This document shows positions 33,842 to 42,648 of a DNA stretch of 64,000 nt, one piece after another. Both the position numbers and the translations under genes were made by a program. Source of the DNA: CBDHCC01 sp965261015 (GTDB lineage Bacteria; Pseudomonadota; Alphaproteobacteria; Sphingomonadales; Sphingomonadaceae); NCBI GenBank assembly GCA_965261015.1, contig CBDHCC010000002.1, forward strand, positions 496,001 to 560,000, in the 5' to 3' direction. The notes below the pieces were generated by a model, which made no database searches, was not told where the DNA came from, and was given only the letters and a program-made list of their open reading frames with translations. The stretch's first letter is position 1. Each line of letters opens with the position of its first letter.

Positions 33842-34819
33842 ATGCAGATCGATCCCCTGTCTGACGTACTCTCGCTTCTCAAACCGCACACCTACGTCGC
33901 CGGAGGCTTCGATCTCGGCGGCCGCTGGTCGATCGGGTTCGACCCCCACACCGGCATCAAGTGCTATGCGCTCCGATCCGGGGGCTGCTGGCTGGCGCTC
34001 GACGGCGTGGAGGAGGCCGTCTGGTTGGAGGCGGGCGACTGTGTGCTCCTGCCCAATGGGCGGCGGTTTCGGCTGACGAACGACCTTGCCCTCCGCCCGA
34101 TCGCCTTTGGCGAGCTGGAGGCTGTCGAATGGCGGGGAGGCGTCGCGACGCTCAACGGCGGCGGCGACACGTCCATTCTGGGCGGGCACTTTGCCTTCAC
34201 GGGGGCGCACGCCGACGTGCTCCTGGCCGCCATGCCGCCGATTGCCCACCTGCGCGCCGACAAAGAGAGGGAGCAGCTGAGCTGGGCGCTGGAGCGGATG
34301 CGGTGTGAACTGCTTGAGGCCGCGCCCGGCGGCGTCCTGATCGCGCAACACCTGGCTCATATGATGCTGGTGCAGGCGCTCCGGCTCTACCTGTCCGGGC
34401 AGGAGGGCCGGCGTGTCGGGTGGCTCTTCGCGTTGGCCGACCCTCGGCTCGCCGCAGCGATCGCCGCCATGCACGCCGAACCCGGCGTTCGCTGGACCTT
34501 GCCGGCCCTAGCGGACAAGGCCGGCATGTCGCGAACGAGCTTCGCCCGGGCGTTCAAGACGACCGTTGGGACCTCTCCCCTCGATTACCTGACCAGGTGG
34601 CGGATGCTGGTGGCCGGCTCCCGTCTGACCGATGGCAGGCAGCCAGTCTCCTCCGTGGCCGCGTCGCTCGGCTATCAATCGGAGAGCGCCTTCAGCACGG
34701 CCTTCAAGCGGGTGATGGGCTGCGCGCCTCGAACATACGCCCGCTCAGGACCGGCAGCGGGTGGCGACCATCCGTGGGCGAGAACCGCCATCGCTCGCGA
34801 TGCATTAGCGGCCTCCTAA
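33842..34819 (+). CDS. AraC-family transcriptional activator with cupin sensor
   Basis: 325 residues from the ATG at 33842. The N-terminal ~190 residues are the cupin_6 type sensor (DVLSLLKPHTYVAGGFDLGGRWSIGFDPHTGIKCYALRSG, LEAGDCVLLPNGRRFRL, ILGGHFAF). The C-terminal AraC DNA-binding domain has both helix-turn-helix units: WTLPALADKAGMSRTSFARAFKTTVGTSPLDYLTRWRM and PVSSVAASLGYQSESAFSTAFKRVMGCAPRTYA. Typically controls an adjacent divergent oxidoreductase or EthD gene, here the one at 33360. The inducer is unknown. Confidence 0.85.
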   Translation: MQIDPLSDVLSLLKPHTYVAGGFDLGGRWSIGFDPHTGIKCYALRSGGCWLALDGVEEAVWLEAGDCVLLPNGRRFRLTNDLALRPIAFGELEAVEWRGGVATLNGGGDTSILGGHFAFTGAHADVLLAAMPPIAHLRADKEREQLSWALERMRCELLEAAPGGVLIAQHLAHMMLVQALRLYLSGQEGRRVGWLFALADPRLAAAIAAMHAEPGVRWTLPALADKAGMSRTSFARAFKTTVGTSPLDYLTRWRMLVAGSRLTDGRQPVSSVAASLGYQSESAFSTAFKRVMGCAPRTYARSGPAAGGDHPWARTAIARDALAAS

Positions 34820-34840
34820 GCCCTGCTCGACAATAGCGGG

Positions 34841-35149
34841 TCATGTTTCAGTTTGGCTCACGGGATCACTCGCCGCCAGAGGGTAGGCGCGGCACATGAT
34901 CGTCAACTGGTCCTCCACATCTCCACCTGGCGTGAGAGGAAGGTCTCGTTCGTAGAACGCCCGCGCCGTTCCATAGATCGACGCCAGCATTGTCCGGGCG
35001 ACCAGGGGCGGGTCGGCGAACACCGCGTCTCTGGCGCTCGACAGCATGGTAGCGATGGACCTTACCGGCCTGTTGGCCCCATTTGCCCGTTGTTGCGGTT
35101 GGCCTGCGATTTCTGATCCGCTAGACCGTCGAACAAGGCCACTAATCAA
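34841..35149 (-). pseudogene. Truncated TetR-family regulator (C-terminal part only)
   Basis: Only the ligand-binding/dimerisation end of a TetR protein is readable: ATMLSSARDAVFADPPLVARTMLASIYGTARAFYERDLPLTPGGDVEDQLTIMCRAYPLAA. The N-terminal helix-turn-helix that should precede it (to the right on this strand) is absent. The frame is broken before about 35149, only 27 bases from the tRNA-like direct repeat. This suggests that a recombination event at or near the repeat separated it from its 5' half. Confidence 0.6.
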
Positions 35150-35415
35150 AACAGAGACTTACGTCGGAACACCGACAACCACCCTCTCCGCCACGGACGC
35201 TTGTTTTCCAGCTTCCCAACGCTCGAGAAAACCTCCGGGAACAGGCATTCTTCGCTTGTGAGGGCGTCCAGGGTTGTCCGCCGCCACCCACGCTTTTCGC
35301 GCGGGGGGTCGATCCGGTCGCGGAGACGATACAGGCGAAGAGGGGCGCGGCCGAACCGTCGAGGTGGGTGGCACGAGGGGTCGCGGTGTCTCCAGCGGCG
35401 TCCGGACCCCGGGTA
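35150..35415. other. Candidate right junction region of the mobile element
   Basis: Short non-coding region holding the second copy of the 20-bp repeat. To its right the sequence becomes visibly richer in G and C and genes look like chromosomal backbone. No intact tRNA or gene was seen. Confidence 0.4.
35176..35195. repeat. 20-bp direct repeat, candidate attachment site (right copy)
   Basis: Exact copy of the 20 bases at 9705-9724; flanking bases differ on both sides (G versus A before, C versus G after). Same orientation, 25.5 kb apart, one copy next to an integrase gene: the arrangement expected for attL and attR of an integrated element. Confidence 0.5.
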
Positions 35416-37695
35416 TCAGGCGGCCTGACGCGCCGCCAGCATCAGGATCACGTCCGCCAGGGGGACCGCGCGGCAGAAGAGGTGCCCCTGCACTTCGGAA
35501 CAGGAATGGGCGTCTAGCAGCGCCAACTGCTCTTCATCCTCCACGCCTTCGGCGGTCGTCTCCATGCCTAGCGAGTTCGCCAGATCGCTGACCGCGCGGA
35601 CGATGGCGGCCGCGTCGGGCCGCGTCGCGAGTTCGTTGACGAAGCTGCGGTCGATCTTGAGCCGATCAAAGGGAAAGGCGCGCAGGTAGCTGAGGCTGGA
35701 ATAGCCGGTGCCGAAATCGTCCAGCGCGATACGCACGCCCATCCCCTGCAACGAATGCAGCAGCGCCAGCGTGCCTTCGGTCCCTTCCAGCATGACCGAT
35801 TCCGTGATCTCGATCTCGAGGCGGGTCGGCGGCAGGCCGGAGGCCGCCAGAGCGCGCGCGATGACCGAACCCAGCGCGGGGTGGCGAAACTGAACGGGGG
35901 AGACGTTGACGGCCAGCCGGATGGGATCGGGCCAAGCGGCCGCGTCGCGCAAGGCTTGGCCGAACACCCATTCGCCGATCGGAACGATCAGGCCGGCGCT
36001 TTCCGCCAGCTCCATGAACTGATCCGGCAACAGCAGGCCACGTGTCGGATGGTGCCAGCGAAGCAGCGCCTCGAAGGCCGTGACCGAGCGCGTCGCGCGA
36101 TTGTACATCGGCTGGTAGTGCAGAACGAACTCGCCTTGCGCGACGGCCCGCCGAAGATCGAGCTCCAGCGTGCGCCGCGCCTGGGCGCGCGCGTCCATCG
36201 CCTGTTCGAACAACCGGCACTGCCCACGGCCTTCCGCCTTCGCGCGATAGAGCGCCAAATCGGCACAGCGCAGCAGAGTGGCCGCGTCCGCGCCGTCCAC
36301 GGGTGACATGGCGATCCCCACCGACGCGCCGACGACCACCTGATGCTCGTCCACCAGGACGGGAACGGACAGCAAGCCGCAGATCGCGCGACCGGTGTCC
36401 GAGGCGCAGTCCGGGTCGGCGTTCGGCTGCAGCAGTGCGAACTCGTCGCCGCCGAGCCGCGCCAGGAACTGTCCGGAGTTTCGTGCGACCTCCGACAGCT
36501 TGCGAGCCACGATGGTCAGGAGCTCGTCGCCGGTCCCATGTCCCAGCGTGTCGTTGACGGCCTTGAACCCGTCCAGGTCGATGACGTGCACGGCGACCGG
36601 CTCGGGGGATCGGGCGAGCCAGCGGACCAGCTCGTCCTTCAGCTCGCGCCGATTGGGCAGATCGGTGAGCACGTCGTGCCGCGCCAGATAATCTAGGCGC
36701 GCCTCGGCGGCCACGCGTTCCGTGATGTCGTCCGTCGTCGCCACGTGACCCCCACCCGCCATGGGGCGATAGCTGATCGCCAGGGTGCGGCCGTCGGGCA
36801 GCTCCGCATGGACGTCGCTCGGCACGGTGGCGCGCCGCTGCCAATCGGCGAGCGTCTGGGCTTCCCGCTCCTCTGGCACGACGCCGATCTCGACGCCGTG
36901 GCGCAGAACCCGAGCCATGCTGACCCCGTGCCGCACGACGGCCGGATCGAAGCCCCAGACCCGCAGATATTGCTCGTTGAAGCCCTTCAGCCGTTGGTCC
37001 GCCCCGAACATGCACAGGCCCTGCGCCATCGTGTCCAGGGCGCTCTCCAGACGCGCACTCTCCTCCAGGAGCGCGTCGTCTGCTCGGATCGCGCCCACCG
37101 TGATGCGGTAGAGATAGAAGGTCGACTGGAGGGTAAGCGCGACGAACGGCAGACCGGCAAGCGCCAGTGCCCAGTACGCGCCACCGCGCCAGATCAGGGC
37201 GACCGAGAGCGGCACCATGAGCAGCAGCAACTGCACGAGCACGACGCGCGGCCGGACGGCGCTCGCACAGACCGCCCCCGCCGTCCCGATGACGATGCAC
37301 CCGACAAGCAGGTGCACAAGCAGCTGGTCGGTCCCCGTAAAGGCCCGAAAGGCCACCAGCCCGGTCAGCAGGGCACTGCCATAGGCGCCGAGCGCCCAGT
37401 GCCGCTCCAGCGTGGCGAAGGAGGCGCTCGCGCGCGCCTTCAGGCGACGCGCGAGCGCGATCTGGTGCGTTGTCCGGGCGACGACCGAAAGCGTGGTGGC
37501 GGCCACGAGCAGCATCAGGAGCGCGTCGCCCGACAGGACGGCGGCCGTGCCACCCGCGATCATCAGGCACGCGCCCGCGGCCGCGAAGATCCAGGCGGGA
37601 GCTTCGTAGAGCGCGAGCACCAGCTTGCCATAGAGGCCCTGATCCTCCGCCGCGGAAGGACCGAGGGAGCGCGAGAAGGAGGCCGGAAGCGTCAT
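35416..37695 (-). CDS. Membrane GGDEF-EAL protein with PAS domain
   Basis: 759 residues. The N-terminal ~200 residues hold about six membrane helices. Residues ~215-330 resemble a PAS domain (LDTMAQGLCMFGADQRLKGFNEQYLRVWG). GGDEF domain at ~340-495: DLDGFKAVNDTLGHGTGDELL and RLGGDEFALL intact, but the residues where an RxxD inhibitory site would sit read NSGQ. EAL domain at ~510-750: FEALLRWHHP, LEIEITESVM, LDDFGTGYSSLSYL, DRLKIDRSFV, AEGVED and the Gln before the C-terminus are present, so phosphodiesterase activity is likely. It makes and/or degrades cyclic di-GMP at the inner membrane in response to a PAS-sensed signal. Single gene, no operon partner. Confidence 0.9.
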   Translation of the reverse strand: MTLPASFSRSLGPSAAEDQGLYGKLVLALYEAPAWIFAAAGACLMIAGGTAAVLSGDALLMLLVAATTLSVVARTTHQIALARRLKARASASFATLERHWALGAYGSALLTGLVAFRAFTGTDQLLVHLLVGCIVIGTAGAVCASAVRPRVVLVQLLLLMVPLSVALIWRGGAYWALALAGLPFVALTLQSTFYLYRITVGAIRADDALLEESARLESALDTMAQGLCMFGADQRLKGFNEQYLRVWGFDPAVVRHGVSMARVLRHGVEIGVVPEEREAQTLADWQRRATVPSDVHAELPDGRTLAISYRPMAGGGHVATTDDITERVAAEARLDYLARHDVLTDLPNRRELKDELVRWLARSPEPVAVHVIDLDGFKAVNDTLGHGTGDELLTIVARKLSEVARNSGQFLARLGGDEFALLQPNADPDCASDTGRAICGLLSVPVLVDEHQVVVGASVGIAMSPVDGADAATLLRCADLALYRAKAEGRGQCRLFEQAMDARAQARRTLELDLRRAVAQGEFVLHYQPMYNRATRSVTAFEALLRWHHPTRGLLLPDQFMELAESAGLIVPIGEWVFGQALRDAAAWPDPIRLAVNVSPVQFRHPALGSVIARALAASGLPPTRLEIEITESVMLEGTEGTLALLHSLQGMGVRIALDDFGTGYSSLSYLRAFPFDRLKIDRSFVNELATRPDAAAIVRAVSDLANSLGMETTAEGVEDEEQLALLDAHSCSEVQGHLFCRAVPLADVILMLAARQAA

Positions 37696-37850
37696 GGCTT
37701 CGGGCCTCTACCAACCTATGTTTAATCGCCGGTAAGCGGCCCGGCGGCCGTGGATCGGGGTCGGACCGGACGCGCGCGGCAAATACGCGCGGATCGGAAC
37801 GGTCACGCGGCTGCGGCGCTTTGACTGTTCATACCGCAGGAGGGATCGCA

Positions 37851-38663
37851 ATGGACTTGAACATCGACGGCCGCTGCGCCGTCATCACCGGCGGCGCTGG
37901 CGACATCGCCCGGCAGACGGCTCGCATCCTGCTCGACGAGGGGTGCCGGCTGATCCTGACCGACATCGATGCGGACGAACTCGCCCAGGCGGCCGAACAC
38001 CTGCGCGGCGGCGATCGGGTGCGCACCGTCGTGGCCGACCTGTCGGACCAGGCGGGCGCGGACCGCGTGGCGACGGAGGGCGGTGCGAAGGACGAAGGCT
38101 GGCAGCCCTCCCTCCTCTTCCACGCCGCTGGCGTCACCGGGGCCAAGGGCGATCCGCTCGACGATATCGACGAAGCGGATTGGAAGCACGCCTGGACGAC
38201 GGACTTCATGACGGCCGTGCGGATCTCCAAGACGTTCATCCCCCCCATGCGCCGCGCGGGCTGGGGCCGGGTGGTGTTCGTGGTGTCGGAGAATGTCGCC
38301 CAGCCCTATCCCGACGAGGCGGTGTACAATTGCTCGAAGGCGGCCGTCCTCTCCTTCGCCAAATCGATGAGCATGACCTATGCCCAGGACGGCGTGCTCA
38401 TCAACTGCATCGCGCCCGCCTTCATCAAGACCGACATGACCGACGGCATGATGGAAAAGCGCGCGAAGGAGCGGGGCACCAGCGTGAAGGAGGCGGTGGC
38501 CTCGTTCCTGAAGGAAGAGCGGCCGCACCTGGCGCTGGAACGGCGCGGCCGGCCAGAGGAGGTGGCCTTCGTCGCCGCCTGCCTGCTGTCCGAACGGGCG
38601 AGCTTCGTGAACGGCGCCAATTACCGGGTGGACGGCGGCGCGGTGCAGGCGATCAACATCTGA
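37851..38663 (+). CDS. Short-chain dehydrogenase/reductase
   Basis: 270 residues; ATG at 37851 with AGGAGG 8 bases upstream. Classical SDR: cofactor loop TGGAGDIARQTARILLDEG (~14-22), Asp of strand 2 (LTDIDADEL) indicating NAD preference, LLFHAAGVTG in place of NNAG, VVFVVSENVAQPYPDEAVYNCSKAAVLSF with the Tyr-x-x-x-Lys pair at about 158-162, and the C-terminal FVNGANYRVDGGAV. The catalytic Ser of the triad is in VVSEN. The next gene, an alpha/beta hydrolase, overlaps its stop, so the two act together, probably oxidising an alcohol and cleaving an ester or lactone. Substrate not identifiable. Confidence 0.85.
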   Translation: MDLNIDGRCAVITGGAGDIARQTARILLDEGCRLILTDIDADELAQAAEHLRGGDRVRTVVADLSDQAGADRVATEGGAKDEGWQPSLLFHAAGVTGAKGDPLDDIDEADWKHAWTTDFMTAVRISKTFIPPMRRAGWGRVVFVVSENVAQPYPDEAVYNCSKAAVLSFAKSMSMTYAQDGVLINCIAPAFIKTDMTDGMMEKRAKERGTSVKEAVASFLKEERPHLALERRGRPEEVAFVAACLLSERASFVNGANYRVDGGAVQAINI

Positions 38664-39505
38664 GCGCGCCCGCGCCGCACGCGCGGCTGACGCGGGACGA
38701 GATCGTCCGCCGCATCCGCGCACATCCGCTTGGCGACACCCCGAACGAGCAGCGGCGGAGGTTCGCGCGGCTAGTCTGGGCGGACGATGCGCCGCCCAGT
38801 CCGATCGATTGTTGGCCGCCCGGGCATGTCGGAGCGGCCACTATCGTCCATTGGCACGGCGGCGGCTACGTCTTCGGTTCGCCCTCGACCCACGCGCGAT
38901 TGGGCCGGGGGTTGGCGGACGCGTCCGGCCTCTCCGTCCGGCTGCCGGCCTACCCGCTGGCACCGGAGCATCGCTGGCCCGCGCAGCTGGAGTTCGCGCT
39001 CGACCTGTGCGGCGCGGCCGAGGGGCCGCTGATCCTGTCGGGCGACTCCGCGGGTGGTCACCTGGCGCTCGCGACCGCGCTGGCGCTCGCCCGGCGGGGC
39101 ACGCCTGTCGCGGGGCTGATCCTGTTCTCGCCCAACACGGACCGCTCGGACCTGTCGGACACCCGCACGCGTAACGACGCCCAGGACCCGATGGTGGACG
39201 ACGCGGGCGATCGCGCGCTGGCGGCGCTGGCCTTTGGCGACCGCGATCCCCGCGATACGGAACTGTCGCCGGTGCTGGACGACCTGTCGCTGCTGCCGCC
39301 GACCTACGTGGAGGTGGGGCGCGACGAGGTGCTGCTGGGCGACAGCCTCGTCCTGACGGAGCGTGCGGAGGCGGCGGGCGCGTCCATCCGCTGCCGGGTG
39401 GAGGAGGACGGGCTGCACATGGGCCAGCTCTGGACCCCCTGGTGGGCGGGGGCGAACGCCTCGCTCCAGCGAGCGGGCACCTTCGTCCGCTCGCTGGCGC
39501 TATAG
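38660..39505 (+). CDS. Alpha/beta hydrolase of the HSL family (esterase)
   Basis: 281 residues if translation begins at the CTG overlapping the upstream stop (CTGA at 38660-38663); no ATG, GTG or TTG exists in frame before the conserved core, so a non-standard start or coupled re-initiation is implied. HSL-type motifs: HWHGGGYVFG (oxyanion hole, ~60-69), GDSAGGHLAL (nucleophile Ser), PTYVEVGRDEVLLGD (acid) and VEEDGLHMGQ (His). Such enzymes hydrolyse short-chain esters or lactones; no signal peptide, so cytoplasmic. It forms a two-gene operon with the SDR. Function is firm at fold level only. Confidence 0.8.
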   Translation: MSAPAPHARLTRDEIVRRIRAHPLGDTPNEQRRRFARLVWADDAPPSPIDCWPPGHVGAATIVHWHGGGYVFGSPSTHARLGRGLADASGLSVRLPAYPLAPEHRWPAQLEFALDLCGAAEGPLILSGDSAGGHLALATALALARRGTPVAGLILFSPNTDRSDLSDTRTRNDAQDPMVDDAGDRALAALAFGDRDPRDTELSPVLDDLSLLPPTYVEVGRDEVLLGDSLVLTERAEAAGASIRCRVEEDGLHMGQLWTPWWAGANASLQRAGTFVRSLAL

Positions 39506-39546
39506 CGTCTCGGCCGCGAACGCGAAGGAGCGCTATACAGTCGATT

Positions 39547-39560
39547 TGGAAGCGGTTACA
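39547..39560. promoter_or_regulatory. LacI-type operator upstream of the glucan-locus TonB receptor
   Basis: TGGAAGCGGTTACA fits the symmetric LacI-family pattern TGnAAnCGnTTnCA with the central CG. It lies 91 bases before the receptor start. The same pattern occurs at 44324-44337 before the lacI-like gene, suggesting both are bound by that regulator. Confidence 0.6.
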
Positions 39561-39650
39561 ACGCGCCCCTGGACCGATTGAGTCGATCCGAGGGTAGCGG
39601 CGGCGAAGCGACGGGGAACGTCGCGGACCGCGCAACGAGGGGAGTATGCC

Positions 39651-42629
39651 ATGGACAAGGTGCAGCCGGTCAACGATCGTCCGCTGCGGCGGCTGGCGGC
39701 CAGTCTCGCGCTCGGCGTGGCGGGCGGCGCGCTGGCGATCGCCACGCCGGCGCAGGCGCAGACGACGACCGCCACGGTGCGCGGCACCGCCACCGACGCG
39801 TCGGGGGCGGTGGCGGCGGGCGCGGTTGTCGTGGCGACCAACGTGGACACGGGCCTTGTGCGCCGCACCACGGCGGACGCGAACGGGCAATATGTGCTCT
39901 CCTCCGTGATCCCCGGACGCTACAACTTCGTCGCGACCGCGAACGGCGTGTCGTCGGTCGCCAAGCAGGTGCAGGTGCAGGTCGCCCAGGCGATCTCCGT
40001 CGACCTGACGATCGGCGAGAGCGCGGCCGCCACCGCCGAACAGCCGGCGGTGGACGAGGTGATCGGCGAGGGCATCGTGATCGTCGGCACCCTGCAGGAC
40101 TCCAGCACCTCGGAGGTCGGCACGAACGTCACCCAGCGACAGATCGAGACGCTGCCGCAGAACAATCGCAACTTCCTGAACTTCGCCAATCTGGCGCCGG
40201 GCATCACCGTCGCCAACAACGACACGCGTCGGACCTTCGCGGGCGGGGGCATCGGGGCCGATCCCAACGGAGAGTCCCTGGGCGGGCCGCAGGTGAACGT
40301 CTTCATCGACGGCGTCAGTCTGAAGAGCAACGTCCAGCAGGGCGGCATCGTCGGTCAGGATTCCAGCCGGGGCAATCCCTTTTCACAGCTCGCCGTGCAA
40401 GAGTTCCGCGTCATCACCTCCAACTACAAGGCGGAGTATGAGGACGCGGGGACGGCGATCATCACGGCGATCACCAAGTCGGGATCGAACGAGTTCCACG
40501 GCTCCGTGTTCGGGACGTACCAGGATCAAAGTCTGATCGCCCGCGACTTCTTCCAGCGCAAGTTCGATCAGGACAAGCCCGATCTCAAGCGGTATCAGTT
40601 CGGTGCCAGCCTGGGTGGCCCGATCGTGCCCGACAAGATCTTCTTCTTCGGCAGCTACGAAGGCAATATCCAGGACCGCACCTCGAACGTTCTGGCGGGC
40701 GGCGATGCGGCGCGCCAAGGTGCGTTCACGGCGGCGACCGGCCTCGATCTGGGCGCCTTCACCGGCACCTTCACGAGCCCGTTCCGGGAACATCTGGGCT
40801 TCGGCAAGCTGACCTGGCAGATCGACGATCAGCAGTTCCTCGAGGTCACGGGCAGCGTCCGCAAGGAGACCGACCTGCGCGACTTCGGCGGCATCGCGGC
40901 GCGCAGCCGGGGCACGGACATCAGCAACGACAGCTACACCGCCCAGCTTCGTCACCAGTTGACCACCGACAGCATCGTCAACGAGTTTCGGGTCGACTAC
41001 CTGAATTCGGATTTGCGGTTCGGCAACGCGACCGGAGATCAGTTCGCGTTCAACTATCAGGGTGTCATCAACATCGGTGGCCGCCCTGATTTCCAGCGGG
41101 TCAAGCAGAGTGGCTTGACGTTCCGGGACAACCTTACCCTGACGAACCTCGGCGATCATACCGTCAAGGCGGGTGCGAAGCTCTCCTTCCAGAAATACTT
41201 CGTCGGCGGTAGCGGCCCATTTGCCAACCCCCTGTTCGACTTCGTCATCGACGCTGACAACAATCTGGATTTTACGATCCCGCAGCAGGTCAATTTCGGT
41301 GTTGGAAATCCGGAGATCGGCGCGAAGACGACTCAGGTCGGATTGTTCGTCCAGGACGACTGGCAAGTCACCGAGAAGCTGCTGCTCAACATCGGTCTGC
41401 GCTGGGACTATGACTCCAACGCGAAGAACAATTCCTTCGTGACCCCCGTGGGCGCGGCGGCGGCCCTGCGGACCTTGGGGCAGGACCCCCGCATCGGGGA
41501 TTTCTTCAATGTCGAGGACTACATCTCCGACGGCAACAACCGCAAGGCGGATCTCAACCAGTTTCAGCCGCGCATCGGCTTCTCCTACGACTTCAATGGC
41601 GACGCACAAACGATCCTGTTCGGCGGCTATGGCCGGTATTACGATCGGGTGCTGTTTCGCAACGCCGCGGAGGAGAGCCTGTTCACCCAATATCAACGGG
41701 GCAACATTCAGTTTTCGAGAAACGGCCTGCCGCGCAATGGTCAACCGACCGTCCAGTTCCAGCCGGAGTATTTGACGCAGGATGGTCTCGCTGCGCTGCT
41801 GGCGGCCTCGCAGAACAACCCGACGTTTCCGGGCACAAGCGAGCTCCGGGTGGTCCCGAACGACCTGAAGTCGCCGCACACCGATCAGTTCAGCTTGGGT
41901 CTGCGCCAGCGGATCGGCCAGGTGCGCGGATCCCTGACCTATAACTACATCATCGGGTCCGATCTGGTCGGATACGCGCCGCTCAACCGGACCGAAGCGT
42001 TCAACACCGGCGGCTTTTTGGACTTCATTCCGCTCACCAACGGCTATTCGAATGCGGTCGCGGCCTTCAACACGCGCGCGACCCGCTTTCACGGCGTTTA
42101 TGTGACGCTCGACAAGCCATACAGCGTCGAGTCCGGCTATAGTGTCGGTCTAGCCTACACGCTGGCCTTCTCCAAAGAGCGTGGCTTCGCGTTCAACTTC
42201 GACTTCCCGAACATCAGCGACCGGCCTTACGTGCCGAACGCCGGCGACGTGCGGCACAAGCTTGTCCTGAACGCGCTCCGCGACCTTCCGCTGGGCTTTC
42301 GCGTGTCCACGCTCATCACGCTGGCCAGTCCAACGCCGTTCTTCGTGATCGACGCGTCGCAGGGGTTCGGCGCGCGGGATATCCGCTTCCCGGGCAACAT
42401 CGGCGGACTGCCGGCCTTCTACCAGGTCGACGCGCGACTGGCGAAGGACTTCAATATCGGGCCGGTCACGCTCACCGCCACGGCGGAGGTGTTCAATCTG
42501 TTCAACCGGGACAATTTCGGCGGCGCCGACGGGTTCATCCCGCCCGAAGGCAATCTGAATTTCGGCGTCCCCAACAGCCTCGCCGGCCCACCGCGATCGT
42601 TCCAGTTCGGATTGTCGGCGCGCTTCTGA
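39651..42629 (+). CDS. Oar-like TonB-dependent receptor
   Basis: 992 residues. Signal peptide to about 36 (LAASLALGVAGGALAIATPAQA). Then a carboxypeptidase-regulatory-like beta-sandwich at ~38-115 (TATVRGTATDASGAVAAGAVVVATNVDTGLVRRTTADANGQY), typical of Oar-type receptors. Plug domain with VTQRQIETLPQNNRNFLNFANLAPGI and VNVFIDGVSLKSNVQQGG, and a long barrel ending in FQFGLSARF with the terminal Phe. Expected role: energy-dependent uptake of large substrates across the outer membrane. It is first in the locus with a GH144-like enzyme, LacI regulator, esterase and GH3 enzyme, so uptake of beta-glucan oligosaccharides is likely. A LacI-type operator lies upstream. Confidence 0.88.
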   Translation: MDKVQPVNDRPLRRLAASLALGVAGGALAIATPAQAQTTTATVRGTATDASGAVAAGAVVVATNVDTGLVRRTTADANGQYVLSSVIPGRYNFVATANGVSSVAKQVQVQVAQAISVDLTIGESAAATAEQPAVDEVIGEGIVIVGTLQDSSTSEVGTNVTQRQIETLPQNNRNFLNFANLAPGITVANNDTRRTFAGGGIGADPNGESLGGPQVNVFIDGVSLKSNVQQGGIVGQDSSRGNPFSQLAVQEFRVITSNYKAEYEDAGTAIITAITKSGSNEFHGSVFGTYQDQSLIARDFFQRKFDQDKPDLKRYQFGASLGGPIVPDKIFFFGSYEGNIQDRTSNVLAGGDAARQGAFTAATGLDLGAFTGTFTSPFREHLGFGKLTWQIDDQQFLEVTGSVRKETDLRDFGGIAARSRGTDISNDSYTAQLRHQLTTDSIVNEFRVDYLNSDLRFGNATGDQFAFNYQGVINIGGRPDFQRVKQSGLTFRDNLTLTNLGDHTVKAGAKLSFQKYFVGGSGPFANPLFDFVIDADNNLDFTIPQQVNFGVGNPEIGAKTTQVGLFVQDDWQVTEKLLLNIGLRWDYDSNAKNNSFVTPVGAAAALRTLGQDPRIGDFFNVEDYISDGNNRKADLNQFQPRIGFSYDFNGDAQTILFGGYGRYYDRVLFRNAAEESLFTQYQRGNIQFSRNGLPRNGQPTVQFQPEYLTQDGLAALLAASQNNPTFPGTSELRVVPNDLKSPHTDQFSLGLRQRIGQVRGSLTYNYIIGSDLVGYAPLNRTEAFNTGGFLDFIPLTNGYSNAVAAFNTRATRFHGVYVTLDKPYSVESGYSVGLAYTLAFSKERGFAFNFDFPNISDRPYVPNAGDVRHKLVLNALRDLPLGFRVSTLITLASPTPFFVIDASQGFGARDIRFPGNIGGLPAFYQVDARLAKDFNIGPVTLTATAEVFNLFNRDNFGGADGFIPPEGNLNFGVPNSLAGPPRSFQFGLSARF

Positions 42630-42648
42630 TCCCGGGCTGCTGACGGAC

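Noticed and set aside
37470..37850. Upstream extension of the SDR gene frame
   Set aside because: It is antisense to the GGDEF-EAL gene; the ATG at 37851 has a strong AGGAGG site and starts the Rossmann fold correctly.
39578..40441. 287-codon plus-strand frame overlapping the Oar-like receptor start
   Set aside because: Arg/Gly-rich alternate-frame shadow of the receptor gene, which has a signal peptide and plug domain.
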